DNA of 64,000 nt from assembly GCF_007830735.1 (NCBI RefSeq), contig NZ_VLLN01000001.1:186001-250000 (forward strand), read 5' to 3'. A program made the position numbers and the translations under genes. Positions 1 through 8,887 of the stretch are shown here, in pieces. The notes beneath the pieces were generated by a model. That model worked only from the letters and a program-made list of their open reading frames with translations. It was not told where the DNA came from and made no database searches. Each line of letters begins with the position of its first letter. The first letter of the stretch is position 1. The stretch comes from Geobacter argillaceus. GTDB taxonomy: Bacteria; Desulfobacterota; Desulfuromonadia; Geobacterales; DSM-12255.

Positions 1-1
1 G

Positions 2-160
2 GAGATGATCCACGAGGCCACCCTGGCGATCCGGTTCGGGCTCACCATCGACGACCTGATCGAGACGACCCACATCTTCCCCACCTACTGTGAAGGGATA
101 AAGATGGCAGCCCAGGCCTTCCGGCGGGATATCGGTCGGATGAGCTGTTGTGTGGAATAG
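2..160 (+). CDS. C-terminal end of a mercuric-reductase-like flavoprotein (partial)
   Basis: Only the last 52 codons are present; the gene starts before the window. The residues resemble the dimerisation-domain end of class I pyridine nucleotide-disulfide oxidoreductases (mercuric reductase or dihydrolipoamide dehydrogenase type): a helix around HEATLAIRFGLTIDDL, then THIFPTYCEG and a terminal CC pair two residues before the stop. A cysteine pair at the extreme C-terminus is typical of MerA-like enzymes. No mer gene follows, so mercury as substrate is not established. The enzyme would be cytoplasmic and use FAD and NAD(P)H. Confidence 0.7.
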   Translation, partial: EMIHEATLAIRFGLTIDDLIETTHIFPTYCEGIKMAAQAFRRDIGRMSCCVE

Positions 161-391
161 GTGGCCGTGTTCAGAAACGGCCACTACGTGTGGGCTTTCT
201 TGACAGTCAGTTTTTTTCTTTTTTATGTATTGGACAATATGGACATTCTCAGTAGGGGAGATCAACCTACACGCGACAGTTAACTTGCCAAAATATTGTA
301 ACATCCCGACAACAAGGCAGATATCACACGACTTACCCCCACATGCAGGAGGGTTCGATATGCAGTAGGACATGACCGTGGGATACGGGTT
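161..391. other. Intergenic stretch with a hairpin and a possible promoter
   Basis: Directly after the stop codon is a perfect 8-bp stem (161-168 with 177-184) without an immediate T run. At 200-228 there is TTGACA, 17 bases, then TTATGT, a passable sigma-70 promoter pointing right, but no gene follows on that strand before the comM 3' end at 392. The rest shows no recognisable coding sequence. A small RNA is possible but unproven. Confidence 0.35.
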
Positions 392-1921
392 TCAGACCGT
401 CTTCCGATCCAGGCTCCGGTATTGGATCGCCTCGGCCAGGTGCTGCTCGCGGATGTTTTCGGCACCGTCCAGGTCGGCAATGGTGCGGGCAACCTTGAGG
501 ATACGGGTGTAGGAACGGGCGGAGAGGCCGAGACGGTCGGTAACCATCTCCAGCATCCGGTTGCCGGCGGCATCGAGCTCGCAGAATTTGCGGATGAAGC
601 GGGGGGGCATCTGGGCGTTGCTGTGGACTTTGGTACCGCTGAACCGCTCCCGCTGTATGACACGGGATCGTTCGACCCGGGCAGCAATAGCCGCGGAGCT
701 TTCCCCCTCCTGCCTGTCGACCAGTTCGCGATATTTGACCGCCGGCACTTCAATATGAATATCGATCCTGTCCAAAAGTGGTCCCGAAAGGCGGGTGCGG
801 TAACGGTGGATCTCCCGTGGCGTGCAGGAGCAGGTATGGGCCGGATCACCGCTGTAGCCACAGGGACAGGGGTTCAATGCCGCCACCAGCATGAACTGGG
901 CGGGATAAGTAATGGAGGTGAGCGCCCTGGATATGGTCACCCGGCCATCTTCCATCGGCTGCCGGAGCACTTCGAGAACGCTTTTCTTGAACTCGGGCAT
1001 CTCGTCCAGAAAAAGCAAGCCGTGGTTGGCAAGGGAGACTTCGCCCGGTTTCGGCGTATTGCCGCCACCGATCAATCCGATGTCGGAGATGGTGTGATGG
1101 GGCCTTCTGAACGGTCTCTGGGCGATCAGCGCCCGCTCCCGGTCCAGGAGCCCCATGATACTGTACAGCTTGGTGGTTTCGATCGCCTCGGCAAACGACA
1201 TCTTCGGCAGAATGGTCGGAATCCTGCGGGCCAGCATGGTCTTGCCCGAACCGGGCGGACCGATCATCAGGAGATTATGCGCTCCGGAAGCGGCCACCTC
1301 CAGTGCCCGTTTGGCGTGCTCCTGTCCCCTGACCTCGGCAAAATCCTCGTGATAGACCGATTCCTGGCGAAACAGCTCCTGCACGTCCACCCGGTGCGGT
1401 TCGATCTCCAGCTCACCATTCAGGAACTGTACCACCTCGGCCAGTTCGCTGACGCCGATGACGACTATTCCTTCGACCACGGCACTCTCGGAAGCGTTAT
1501 CACGTGCCAGGATGACACCGGCATACCCCTTTTGCCTGGCGGCTACCGCGACCGGCAGGCAGCCGCGCACCGGCTTGATACTCCCGTCCAGGGAAAGTTC
1601 CCCGACCAGGAGATAGTCACCCAGGCGCCCCTCCTTTACTACCCCGGTTGCCGCCAGGATACCGATGGCAATCGGAAGGTCGAAAGACGCGCCTTCCTTT
1701 CTGATGTCGGCTGGCGCCAGATTGACCGTTATCCTCCGTGCCGGAAAATCGTAGCCGCTGTTCTTCAGTGCCGCTTTGACCCGGTCCTTACTCTCCTTCA
1801 CCGCCCCGTCCGGCAGCCCTACCGTGGCAAACTGGGGAAGCCCCTGGGCGATATCCACCTCAACGGCGACGGTAATGGCATCAATGCCGTGCAGGGCGGA
1901 GCTGAGAACCTTGGCAAGCAT
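392..1921 (-). CDS. comM: ComM/YifB family Mg-chelatase-like AAA+ ATPase
   Basis: A 509-residue protein, the usual length for ComM (about 506). It opens with MLAKVLSSALHGIDA, the family N-terminal ChlI-like domain. Walker A GPPGSGKT lies near residue 220, and LLFLDEMPEF is the Walker B. A cysteine group in NPCPCGYSGDPAHTCSC and the LSGPLLDRIDIHIEVP signature follow, then a C-terminal Mg-chelatase domain. In naturally competent bacteria ComM is a hexameric helicase driving branch migration during integration of incoming DNA; its role in non-competent bacteria is less clear. The ATG is preceded by GGAG at 8-base spacing. A terminator separates it from the upstream gene, so it probably has its own promoter. 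Confidence 0.95.
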   Translation of the reverse strand: MLAKVLSSALHGIDAITVAVEVDIAQGLPQFATVGLPDGAVKESKDRVKAALKNSGYDFPARRITVNLAPADIRKEGASFDLPIAIGILAATGVVKEGRLGDYLLVGELSLDGSIKPVRGCLPVAVAARQKGYAGVILARDNASESAVVEGIVVIGVSELAEVVQFLNGELEIEPHRVDVQELFRQESVYHEDFAEVRGQEHAKRALEVAASGAHNLLMIGPPGSGKTMLARRIPTILPKMSFAEAIETTKLYSIMGLLDRERALIAQRPFRRPHHTISDIGLIGGGNTPKPGEVSLANHGLLFLDEMPEFKKSVLEVLRQPMEDGRVTISRALTSITYPAQFMLVAALNPCPCGYSGDPAHTCSCTPREIHRYRTRLSGPLLDRIDIHIEVPAVKYRELVDRQEGESSAAIAARVERSRVIQRERFSGTKVHSNAQMPPRFIRKFCELDAAGNRMLEMVTDRLGLSARSYTRILKVARTIADLDGAENIREQHLAEAIQYRSLDRKTV

Positions 1922-1940
1922 CTATCGGTCTCCTTGGCAC

Positions 1941-1970
1941 AAAAAAGGGGCAGGTTTCAAGCCCGCCCCT
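1941..1970 (-). terminator. Rho-independent terminator after the DUF327 gene
   Basis: Reading leftward, AGGGGC (1970-1965) pairs with GCCCCT (1951-1946) and is followed by six T residues (1946-1941). The stem overlaps the stop codon of the upstream gene and lies just before the comM ribosome site. Confidence 0.7.
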
Positions 1971-2418
1971 ACAGGAAGAAGTTGATCACCAGCCCTTTCA
2001 GCTCCATGATCTTGTCGGTGATCTTCATGTGGTCTTTCTGCTCGGCCATGATCAGGCGGTAGAGCTCATCCGCCTCCCGGTCGATCGTGGCAACGATCTC
2101 GTGCACGCGGGGACTGGACGGACCGCTCACCAGTTCAAGCTTGTAGGCGTTGGACAAAACCTTGCGGGAAAGTTGGGAAAGAAGCCCTCGGAAAGCCTTG
2201 AAGTTGGCCATGGTCGGGTCCCGGTCCAGGGCATCGCCGACCCGGTCGATCTCCCGCTTCAGCTCCTTGAGCTCCTTCTGGTAATCGTCCAGGGCATCTT
2301 CCTGCCGCTGCAGGGTACGGCCAAAAAGGGTCGTGACCACGGACCCCGCTTTGCGGGCCGGCACTCCCTTCCCTTTCTTCTCGATCCCCCTGGCGGGGAG
2401 TTCATCGTCAATGCGCAC
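1969..2418 (-). CDS. DUF327 (YaaR-like) family protein
   Basis: About 149 residues, soluble and helical, matching the YaaR/DUF327 family of unknown function: a KEL/RLGD-rich coiled region (DYQKELKELKREIDRVGDAL), then FRGLLSQLSRKVLSNAYKLE and a C-terminal ELYRLIMAEQKDHMKITDKI helix. I chose the GTG at 2418 (VRIDDEL) because GAGG lies 5 bases upstream and because the nine extra residues of the next ATG (2445) are encoded by a heptanucleotide repeat array, so they are unlikely to be native. No catalytic motif is visible. Confidence 0.75.
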   Translation of the reverse strand: MRIDDELPARGIEKKGKGVPARKAGSVVTTLFGRTLQRQEDALDDYQKELKELKREIDRVGDALDRDPTMANFKAFRGLLSQLSRKVLSNAYKLELVSGPSSPRVHEIVATIDREADELYRLIMAEQKDHMKITDKIMELKGLVINFFL

Positions 2419-2431
2419 GGCCGCCTCGTGA

Positions 2432-3561
<1,130 letters not shown>

Positions 3562-3586
3562 TCAATCGCAGCAGGAGGATTTAATT

Positions 3587-4345
3587 ATGAAACGTATGCT
3601 TTCCAGCCTCATCATCGGTGGCACTCTTCTGGCCGCCTCGGTCGCCGGCGCCCGTGATATCCGCTTCTCTTCCGGCCTCGTCCAGAGCCAGTTCAAGGAG
3701 TTGAGCAAAGAGGCAGGCGCGGCCCTGGCGTACCGTAACGCGGCTCCGGCCGCATCGCTCGGCATCACCGGTTTCGACCTGGGGGCGGAAGTCTCCATCA
3801 TCGACATCAAGAGCGATAGTCAGTACTGGAAGGCCGCCCTGGGCAACGATGCCCCATCGTACCTCTATATTCCCAGCCTGCGGGCGCGCAAGGGGCTCCC
3901 GTTCGGCATTGACGTAGGGGCAATGTACAGCTACGTCCCGGACAGCAACGTAAAGATCTATGGCTTCGAGGTGAGCAAGGCAATCCTGGAGGGAACCGCG
4001 GTGACCCCGGCCCTCGGCGTTCGGGCCAGCTATACGAAACTGGCCGGGGTAAACGACCTGGATCTGCAGACCATCGGCATCGACGCCAATATCAGTAAGG
4101 GGTTCGCCATCATCACCCCCTATGCCGGCGCCGGTCTGGTCTGGGTGGACAGCAAAGCGGAGGGAAACCTGGCAACTTTCTCACCGGCGGTAAACGGGGG
4201 CAAGTCCCTCTCTGAGGAGAAAGTCTGGCTCCCCCGCGGCTTTGTCGGCGCCAAGATCACCATCTTGCCGTTCATCAAGGTAACCGGCGAGATCGAATAT
4301 GCAGTACGACCGATCTATACCCTGAAAGCGGCCATTGATTTCTAA
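3587..4345 (+). CDS. Outer-membrane beta-barrel protein, function unknown
   Basis: A 252-residue protein with a signal peptide (MKRMLSSLIIGGTLLAASVAGA) and alternating polar/hydrophobic strands ending in an aromatic residue (TLKAAIDF), the usual outer-membrane insertion signature. Glycine- and aromatic-rich segments (GIDVGAMYSYVPDSNVKIYG, ITPYAGAGLVWVDS) suggest a small barrel of about 8-10 strands. The ATG has GCAGGAGG upstream at good spacing. No ligand motif is visible. It is probably monocistronic or weakly linked to the zinc transporter 80 bases downstream. Confidence 0.75.
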   Translation: MKRMLSSLIIGGTLLAASVAGARDIRFSSGLVQSQFKELSKEAGAALAYRNAAPAASLGITGFDLGAEVSIIDIKSDSQYWKAALGNDAPSYLYIPSLRARKGLPFGIDVGAMYSYVPDSNVKIYGFEVSKAILEGTAVTPALGVRASYTKLAGVNDLDLQTIGIDANISKGFAIITPYAGAGLVWVDSKAEGNLATFSPAVNGGKSLSEEKVWLPRGFVGAKITILPFIKVTGEIEYAVRPIYTLKAAIDF

Positions 4346-4389
4346 CCGGAGGCGAGCAGCACGAAGATAAGGCATGGGGTAACTCGATC

Positions 4390-4424
4390 TCCTCGCGCCT
4401 TGATCCTCGTACCTCGTGCCTGAC
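4390..4424. repeat. Heptanucleotide tandem array B
   Basis: Five phased 7-bp units: tcctcgc, gccttga, tcctcgt, acctcgt, gcctgac. The same tcctcgN unit dominates array C at 8853. The array occupies the place where the ribosome-binding site of the cation transporter would be expected, and the possible GTG start at 4416 lies within it. Confidence 0.7.
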
Positions 4425-4427
4425 CTT

Positions 4428-5423
4428 ATGCACGCTGACCAACATCTGGACAAGAGCATTGCCGGCCGCTTCACCTGGGCCATCGTCCTGACCGCCCTGA
4501 CCCTGGTGGCCGAGGTGATCGGCGGCATCTGGACCAACTCCCTGGCGTTGCTCTCCGATGCAGCCCACGTCTTTCTCGACCTGTTCGCCCTGCTCCTGTC
4601 GCTCGGCGCCATCAAGCTCGCCTCTTTTCCAACCAGCGATACCCGGACCTTCGGCTGGCACCGGGCCGAGGTCTTTGCCTCGTTCATCAACGGCGCGTCG
4701 GTCTTCCTCATCGCCATCGGCATCTTTTACGAGGCATGGGGCCGCTTCGGCGCCCCCCAGGAGGTGAAGAGCGTTCCCATGTTCGTCATCGCCCTGATCG
4801 GCCTGGTTATGAACCTGATCGCCGCCGGCGCCCTGCATCAGCACTCCCACGACGACCTGAACGTACACAGCGCCTTCCTCCACGTACTGGGAGATGCAGC
4901 CGCCTCGGTCGGCGTCATCATCGGCGGGGTGGTAATGTACTATACCCACTGGTATGTGCTGGATGCAGTCATTTCCGTCGGGATCGGCTGCGTCATCTTC
5001 TGGGGGGCCTGGCGGGTCATCCGCGATTCGGCCCATATTCTCCTGGAAGGGGTGCCGCGGGGAATGTCCGGCACCATCGTTGCCGATACCATCAGGAGTG
5101 TGGAGGGGGTGAACGATGTCCACCACCTGAACCTGTGGGCCATCTGCTCCCATATCCTCGCCCTCTCCGCCCATGTGGACGTGAAGCCCGAGTTCAAGGG
5201 TGAACAGGCCGGGGTACTGCGCCGCATAGAGGAACTCCTGTTCGAGCAATACCATATCTCCCACACCACCCTGCAGGTGGAGTGCACCATGTGCGTCGAA
5301 GGCCCGGTCATCAAGGAGATGCGCCACCGTCCCCGGGCGGGACATGGCCACGATCATCCCCACGACCATCACCCCCACGGCGGCGGCTGCCGCCATGACC
5401 ACCAGCACGGCCACAGCCACTAA
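4428..5423 (+). CDS. Cation diffusion facilitator (zinc/cobalt/cadmium exporter)
   Basis: A 331-residue inner-membrane metal/proton antiporter of the CzcD/ZitB group. Six transmembrane helices are visible. Metal-site residues occur in SDAAHVFLD (TM2) and HVLGDAAASVG (TM5), the HxxxD pair of zinc carriers. A cytoplasmic ferredoxin-like domain follows, and the tail is very histidine-rich (from about residue 305, HGHDHPHDHH), probably a metal-sensing or delivery tail. ATG 4428 is favoured; GTG 4416 is inside a heptad repeat. Neither has a clear Shine-Dalgarno sequence, which is unusual for this region. The stop is 6 bases before ilvA. Confidence 0.9.
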   Translation: MHADQHLDKSIAGRFTWAIVLTALTLVAEVIGGIWTNSLALLSDAAHVFLDLFALLLSLGAIKLASFPTSDTRTFGWHRAEVFASFINGASVFLIAIGIFYEAWGRFGAPQEVKSVPMFVIALIGLVMNLIAAGALHQHSHDDLNVHSAFLHVLGDAAASVGVIIGGVVMYYTHWYVLDAVISVGIGCVIFWGAWRVIRDSAHILLEGVPRGMSGTIVADTIRSVEGVNDVHHLNLWAICSHILALSAHVDVKPEFKGEQAGVLRRIEELLFEQYHISHTTLQVECTMCVEGPVIKEMRHRPRAGHGHDHPHDHHPHGGGCRHDHQHGHSH

Positions 5424-5429
5424 ATCCCC

Positions 5430-6653
5430 ATGACCGATCAGACATCGCTTACCTACAGCCTCATCCATGAGGCCGAATACCGCCTGAAGAAGCGGGTGCG
5501 CCGCACCGAACTGATCCACTCCCACCACTTCAGCGATCATCTGGGTATCCCGCTTTATTTCAAGTGCGAGAATCTGCAGCGCACCGGCTCCTTTAAAATC
5601 CGAGGCGCCATGAACTTCATGACCGCCCAGTCCAAGGAAGCCCTGGCCGGCGGGGTCATCACCGCCTCAGCCGGCAACCACGCCCAGGGGGTTGCCTTTT
5701 CCGCCGACCTGCTGGGGGTGCGGGCCACGGTTTACATGCCGGAGACCACCCCGCCCCAGAAGGTCTTTGCCACCCGGGACTACGGCGCCGACGTGGTCCT
5801 GACCGGCAGGAACTTCGACGAAGCCTACGCCGCCGCGGTTCAGGCCGGCCGCGAGAGCGGCGCCCTGTTCGTCCACCCGTTCGACGACCCGCTGGTCATG
5901 GCCGGCCAGGGGACCATCGGCCTGGAGTTATTGGAGGAGATTCCCGATCTGGCCAACCTGCTGGTGCCGATCGGCGGAGGAGGACTGATCGCCGGCGTGG
6001 CAACCGCCATCAAGGAGACCAATCCCGGCGTCAGGATCATCGGTGTGGAGGCCGCAGCGGCGCCGTCGATGAGCCTGGCGTTGAAAACGGGAAGGATCGT
6101 GGAAACTCCGCTCACGGTCAGCCTGGCAGACGGCATCGCCGTCAAGCGGGCCGGAGCGAACACCTTCCCGATCGTCCAGCAGTTGGTGGATGACGTGGTG
6201 CTGGTGGGGGAAGAGGATATCGCCCTGGCCATCGTCGGGCTTCTGGAGCGGACCAAGCTGCTGGTGGAAGGGGCCGGTGCCGTGCCGCTGGCCGCAATCA
6301 TGAGCGGGGCTGCCTCAAACCTTTCCGGGAAGACGGTCTGCCTCCTCTCGGGCGGAAACATCGACGTGAAGACCATCTCCGTCGTGGTGGAACGGGGTCT
6401 CTTGGCCGCCGGCCGCTACCTGAAGCTGAAGGTGGAACTGGACGATGCCCCCGGCTCCCTGGCCAGACTGACGGCAGAGATCGCCACTGCCCGTGCCAAC
6501 ATCTCCATCATCAATCACGACCGCCGCTCAAAGTCTCTCCCCATCGGCAAGACCGAGGTACTGGTGGAGCTGGAGACCCGGGGGTACGATCATATCCAGG
6601 ATGTTATCGGGCACTTGGAGGGGGTGGGGTATGAGGTGGAGGTGTTGAAGTAG
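5430..6653 (+). CDS. ilvA: Threonine ammonia-lyase with ACT domain
   Basis: A 407-residue PLP enzyme converting threonine to 2-oxobutanoate, the entry to isoleucine synthesis. The PLP lysine is Lys56 in RTGSFKIRGAMN; SAGNHAQGVA and the phosphate-binding loop PIGGGGLIAGVA are intact. One C-terminal ACT domain (from about residue 325, KLKVELDDAPGSLARLTAE) matches the medium-length form; E. coli IlvA has two ACT-like repeats and TdcB none. Allosteric control through the ACT domain is likely, but whether by isoleucine cannot be read from the sequence. It lies 6 bases after the zinc exporter gene. Confidence 0.92.
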   Translation: MTDQTSLTYSLIHEAEYRLKKRVRRTELIHSHHFSDHLGIPLYFKCENLQRTGSFKIRGAMNFMTAQSKEALAGGVITASAGNHAQGVAFSADLLGVRATVYMPETTPPQKVFATRDYGADVVLTGRNFDEAYAAAVQAGRESGALFVHPFDDPLVMAGQGTIGLELLEEIPDLANLLVPIGGGGLIAGVATAIKETNPGVRIIGVEAAAAPSMSLALKTGRIVETPLTVSLADGIAVKRAGANTFPIVQQLVDDVVLVGEEDIALAIVGLLERTKLLVEGAGAVPLAAIMSGAASNLSGKTVCLLSGGNIDVKTISVVVERGLLAAGRYLKLKVELDDAPGSLARLTAEIATARANISIINHDRRSKSLPIGKTEVLVELETRGYDHIQDVIGHLEGVGYEVEVLK

Positions 6654-6919
6654 CTTTTCAAAAGAAACGGCCGCCTCATAGGCCTCTTCAGCCACCAGTG
6701 TGCCGCAGGTGATGATCAGCGCACCTATCCCCCGGCTTGCCCCGGTCCTGACAGTGAAGCCCGGCGCATAGCCACCTTCCAGTGTCACACTCTCTCCCCA
6801 GCTGCTCTGGTTGATGATCTGGTGGTAGCATACAGTTCCCACGGCAAACAGCATCCTTATCTTGTTAATGTGTGACTTTTGCAGTACAATTCCTCTCTAA
6901 ATGAACAAGGAGGTTCACC
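6654..6919. other. Intergenic stretch between ilvA and the toxin-antitoxin pair
   Basis: Most of this stretch has no supportable gene. On the minus strand about 65 codons (6854 to about 6660) read as a plausible protein fragment (SWGESVTLEGGYAPGFTV), but the frame then runs into the ilvA 3' end with no matching family, so I treat it as a possible relic. The promoter at 6862-6890 serves the rightward antitoxin gene. Confidence 0.3.
6862..6890 (+). promoter_or_regulatory. Promoter of the RelB/PIN toxin-antitoxin operon
   Basis: TTGTTA (6862-6867), 17 bases, TACAAT (6885-6890), 29 bases before the antitoxin ATG; AAGGAGG lies 7 bases before that ATG. The region is AT-rich relative to its surroundings. 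Confidence 0.6.
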
Positions 6920-7225
6920 ATGCCGAAGAACGCAACCATTAGCATGAGAATCGACGACCAACTGAAATCCGACGTCGAAACCATTTTTCACACGTTGGGA
7001 CTGACAACCAGCGAAGCGATCAAGATATTCTTTGCCGCGGTGCGCAACCGCAAGGGGCTGCCATTCCCGTTGCAGGTTGCCTCAGATCGGGTTTCTCCTG
7101 CGGAGCAGAGAAAGACGGCCCTGGACGCAATAATCGGTGCTTATCCGTTGATGTCATCAAGCAATGATTTTGCCAGGATAAAGCAGAGTGAAATCGAACT
7201 TGAGGAGAGGAAGTTTAAGCGATGA
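6920..7225 (+). CDS. RelB/DinJ-type antitoxin
   Basis: A 101-residue protein whose N-terminus (NATISMRIDDQLKSDVETIF) followed by LGLTTSEAIKIFFAAVRNRKGLPF is the ribbon-helix-helix signature of RelB/DinJ antitoxins; the GLPF motif ends the dimerisation region. The charged C-terminal part (ELEERKFKR) would wrap the toxin. It normally binds its own promoter as a dimer. The stop overlaps the toxin start by 4 bases (ATGA), giving translational coupling. The unusual point is its partner: DinJ proteins usually pair with YafQ/RelE-fold toxins, whereas the next gene is a PIN nuclease. Confidence 0.85.
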   Translation: MPKNATISMRIDDQLKSDVETIFHTLGLTTSEAIKIFFAAVRNRKGLPFPLQVASDRVSPAEQRKTALDAIIGAYPLMSSSNDFARIKQSEIELEERKFKR

Positions 7226-7629
7226 GATATGTTCTGGATGCCTGCGCCATCCTTGCTCTCATAAAGAATGGGGATGGAGCGGTTATGGTACGGCAGGCGC
7301 TGGAATCAGGGGGTAATACGTGCCTCGTTCACGCCGTCAACATCTGTGAAGTGTATTATGACTGCCTTCGCTGCTATGGCCTTGAACCGGCAGAAAAACT
7401 ACTTGCCAACCTGGATAAAGCCGGTCTGGTAATCAGGAACGATATGGATGCGGAGTTCTGGAAGGCCGCAGGCAGCCTGAAGGCACGAGGCCGCATCTCC
7501 CTTGCCGACTGTTTTGCTGTTGTGCTCGCTGTGCGTGAAGATGCGGTTATGCTCACCTCCGACCGCCATGAATTTGAACCTTTACTTGCTATAAGCGGGT
7601 TTCCGGCAACAGTGCAGTTTATTCGGTGA
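7222..7629 (+). CDS. PIN-domain toxin
   Basis: A 135-residue PIN-fold ribonuclease candidate. Acidic residues expected for the metal site are present: Asp6 in MRYVLDACAILAL, Glu in VNICEVYYDCL, Asp in ISLADCFAVVLA, and TSDRHEFEPL near the end. VapC-like proteins of this type cleave tRNA or rRNA when released from their antitoxin; the target here is unknown. It overlaps the antitoxin by 4 bases. All four acidic positions look intact, so an active toxin is expected. Confidence 0.85.
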   Translation: MRYVLDACAILALIKNGDGAVMVRQALESGGNTCLVHAVNICEVYYDCLRCYGLEPAEKLLANLDKAGLVIRNDMDAEFWKAAGSLKARGRISLADCFAVVLAVREDAVMLTSDRHEFEPLLAISGFPATVQFIR

Positions 7630-7644
7630 AACGATTCCGGCGCC

Positions 7645-8045
7645 TTAATAGACCCTTTGCAGGCATTCGGAGATCCTCTTGAGTTGTTCGGAGATCCGCG
7701 AAAATTTCACGAGGAGATCAGGCTCCTCCGACTGGCAATGTCATCCTTTTGCCAATGCGGCCACGGCCTCTTCATCCCTCCCGAGCTCCCAGAACAGTTC
7801 CGCTTCTGCCACTCTCCGGCCTGTTGATACAACTCAACCGCAGCAACTCCATCGGCCGATCTCGCCTTGACGAATTCCATCGCCTCTTCGAGCGTGAACC
7901 GCACCTGCTCCCACCCAAGCAGCTCAATCCTGCCATTTGCCTGCAATCGGGCAAAGCGTGCCGGTGGCGCCTCCCGGCTCACCACGATGATGGTGATCCC
8001 GGGAGGAACCGCATCCAGCCCTTCATAGAGGACATCGTGGAAAAG
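7645..8045 (-). pseudogene. Decayed fragments, including a MalT/LuxR-type regulator piece
   Basis: Read leftward, residues from about 8045 to 7770 (LFHDVLYEGLDAVPPGITII, then VVSREAPPARFARLQANG and IELLGWEQVRFTLEEAMEF) match the end of the STAND/NB-ARC ATPase module of large MalT-type transcriptional activators. There is no start, no Walker A, no helical repeats and no LuxR DNA-binding end. A separate short frame ending at the TAA at 7645-7647 (KFSRISEQLKRISECLQRVY) looks like the coiled tail of another lost gene. The stretch is best read as an old deletion remnant. Confidence 0.55.
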
Positions 8046-8727
8046 AGTGCCGTTGGCGTCCTGGAAACCTGAGCCGTTGAACAAACTCACGCGTCAATGG
8101 GGCACAATTCCCGGCCTGCACCAACCCAGTCCGCTGCAGGTCTGCCGGGGTATCCACATCATGCCACTCGGGCAGCAGCCGCACCCGCAGACCCGCTGCA
8201 CCGGCCCGTGCCAGACTCTCCGCCAGTACGGTACCGGTGCTCCAGGCAATCCCCCCAAACAGACTGTCGGGCAGCGCTTTCAGGCCCAGCAGGTAGTAGC
8301 CGCCATCACAGCTGGGGCCAAACACCACATCCACCGACTCCTCAGCCAATGCCCGGAACGCCTGGTGCAGATAGTCCACCGGCAGGTCCGGCGCATCAGT
8401 CCCGACAATGACCACCCGTTGGTGCCCGCGGGACAGGACCTCGCGAAACGCACCGGCCATCCTTGCCCCCAGATCGCCCCCTTGCTGGGGCAACAACACA
8501 AAGTCGGAGGCAATTCCCTGAAAATACGGGAACGCCGCCGGTTCATCCTGAAAAAAAAGAAAACGTTGCACCTGCAGGAGTGAACGCACCTTGGCCAGGG
8601 TGTCCAGGAGCATACAGCGGTAGAGTTCGGTCGCCTCTTCCGGCGTGAGGGGAGGGGTCAGCCGGGTCTTTACCCGACCCGGGGTGGGATGTTTGGCAAA
8701 AACGATCAGGGCGCTGTTGTGTAACAC
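8023..8727 (-). CDS. TIGR04282 family (DUF2064) glycosyltransferase-like protein
   Basis: A 234-residue GT-A fold protein. LIVFAKHPTPGRVKTRLTPPL is the family opening, VVIVGTDAPDLP carries the DxD-like metal site, and VVFGPSCDGGYYLLGL is the second signature. Homologues belong to COG3222, resemble MobA/CofC-type nucleotidyltransferases and often accompany cell-envelope glycosyltransferases; no reaction is established. The start is GTG at 8727 with a weak ribosome site. The last about 20 residues run into the decayed region, so the natural C-terminus may be altered. DnaA-box-like sequences lie in its upstream region. Confidence 0.85.
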   Translation of the reverse strand: MLHNSALIVFAKHPTPGRVKTRLTPPLTPEEATELYRCMLLDTLAKVRSLLQVQRFLFFQDEPAAFPYFQGIASDFVLLPQQGGDLGARMAGAFREVLSRGHQRVVIVGTDAPDLPVDYLHQAFRALAEESVDVVFGPSCDGGYYLLGLKALPDSLFGGIAWSTGTVLAESLARAGAAGLRVRLLPEWHDVDTPADLQRTGLVQAGNCAPLTREFVQRLRFPGRQRHSFPRCPL

Positions 8728-8769
8728 GATTGTAAAACCACCATTCCAATGAAAATGAAAAATTTAGCG

Positions 8770-8809
8770 TTATCCACAATTTCAGGAGTTTTCAACAGAC
8801 TTATCCACA
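8770..8809 (+). promoter_or_regulatory. Cluster of DnaA-box sequences
   Basis: Two perfect consensus DnaA boxes TTATCCACA at 8770-8778 and 8801-8809, start-to-start distance 31 bp, with a third match TTTTCAACA (one mismatch to TTWTNCACA) between them at 8789-8797, all in the same orientation. The flank at 8728-8769 is AT-rich. The cluster is in the intergenic region upstream of the glycosyltransferase gene. No dnaA, dnaN or gyrB lies in this window. Confidence 0.55.
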
Positions 8810-8852
8810 AGGGCAAGGAGTTGGATAAAGGAATTCCAGTATGCTCGTCGGC

Positions 8853-8887
8853 CCCTTTATCCTCGGTCCTTTATCCTCGAACCTCGC
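8853..8887. repeat. Heptanucleotide tandem array C
   Basis: Five phased 7-bp units: cccttta, tcctcgg, tccttta, tcctcga, acctcgc, with a weaker sixth at 8888. The folE2 stop codon (8871-8873) and its last codons (SEVRG) are inside the array. Confidence 0.75.

Noticed and set aside
161-184. Terminator after the mercuric-reductase-like gene
   Set aside because: The 8-bp stem lacks an adjacent T run; it is only noted as a hairpin.
422-2062. Long open frame on the plus strand opposite comM
   Set aside because: It mirrors comM codon positions and has no family motif; GC-rich genes produce such antisense frames.
6528-6854. Minus-strand frame overlapping the ilvA end
   Set aside because: Part reads like a protein, but no family is recognised and the frame runs into ilvA; recorded only as a possible relic.
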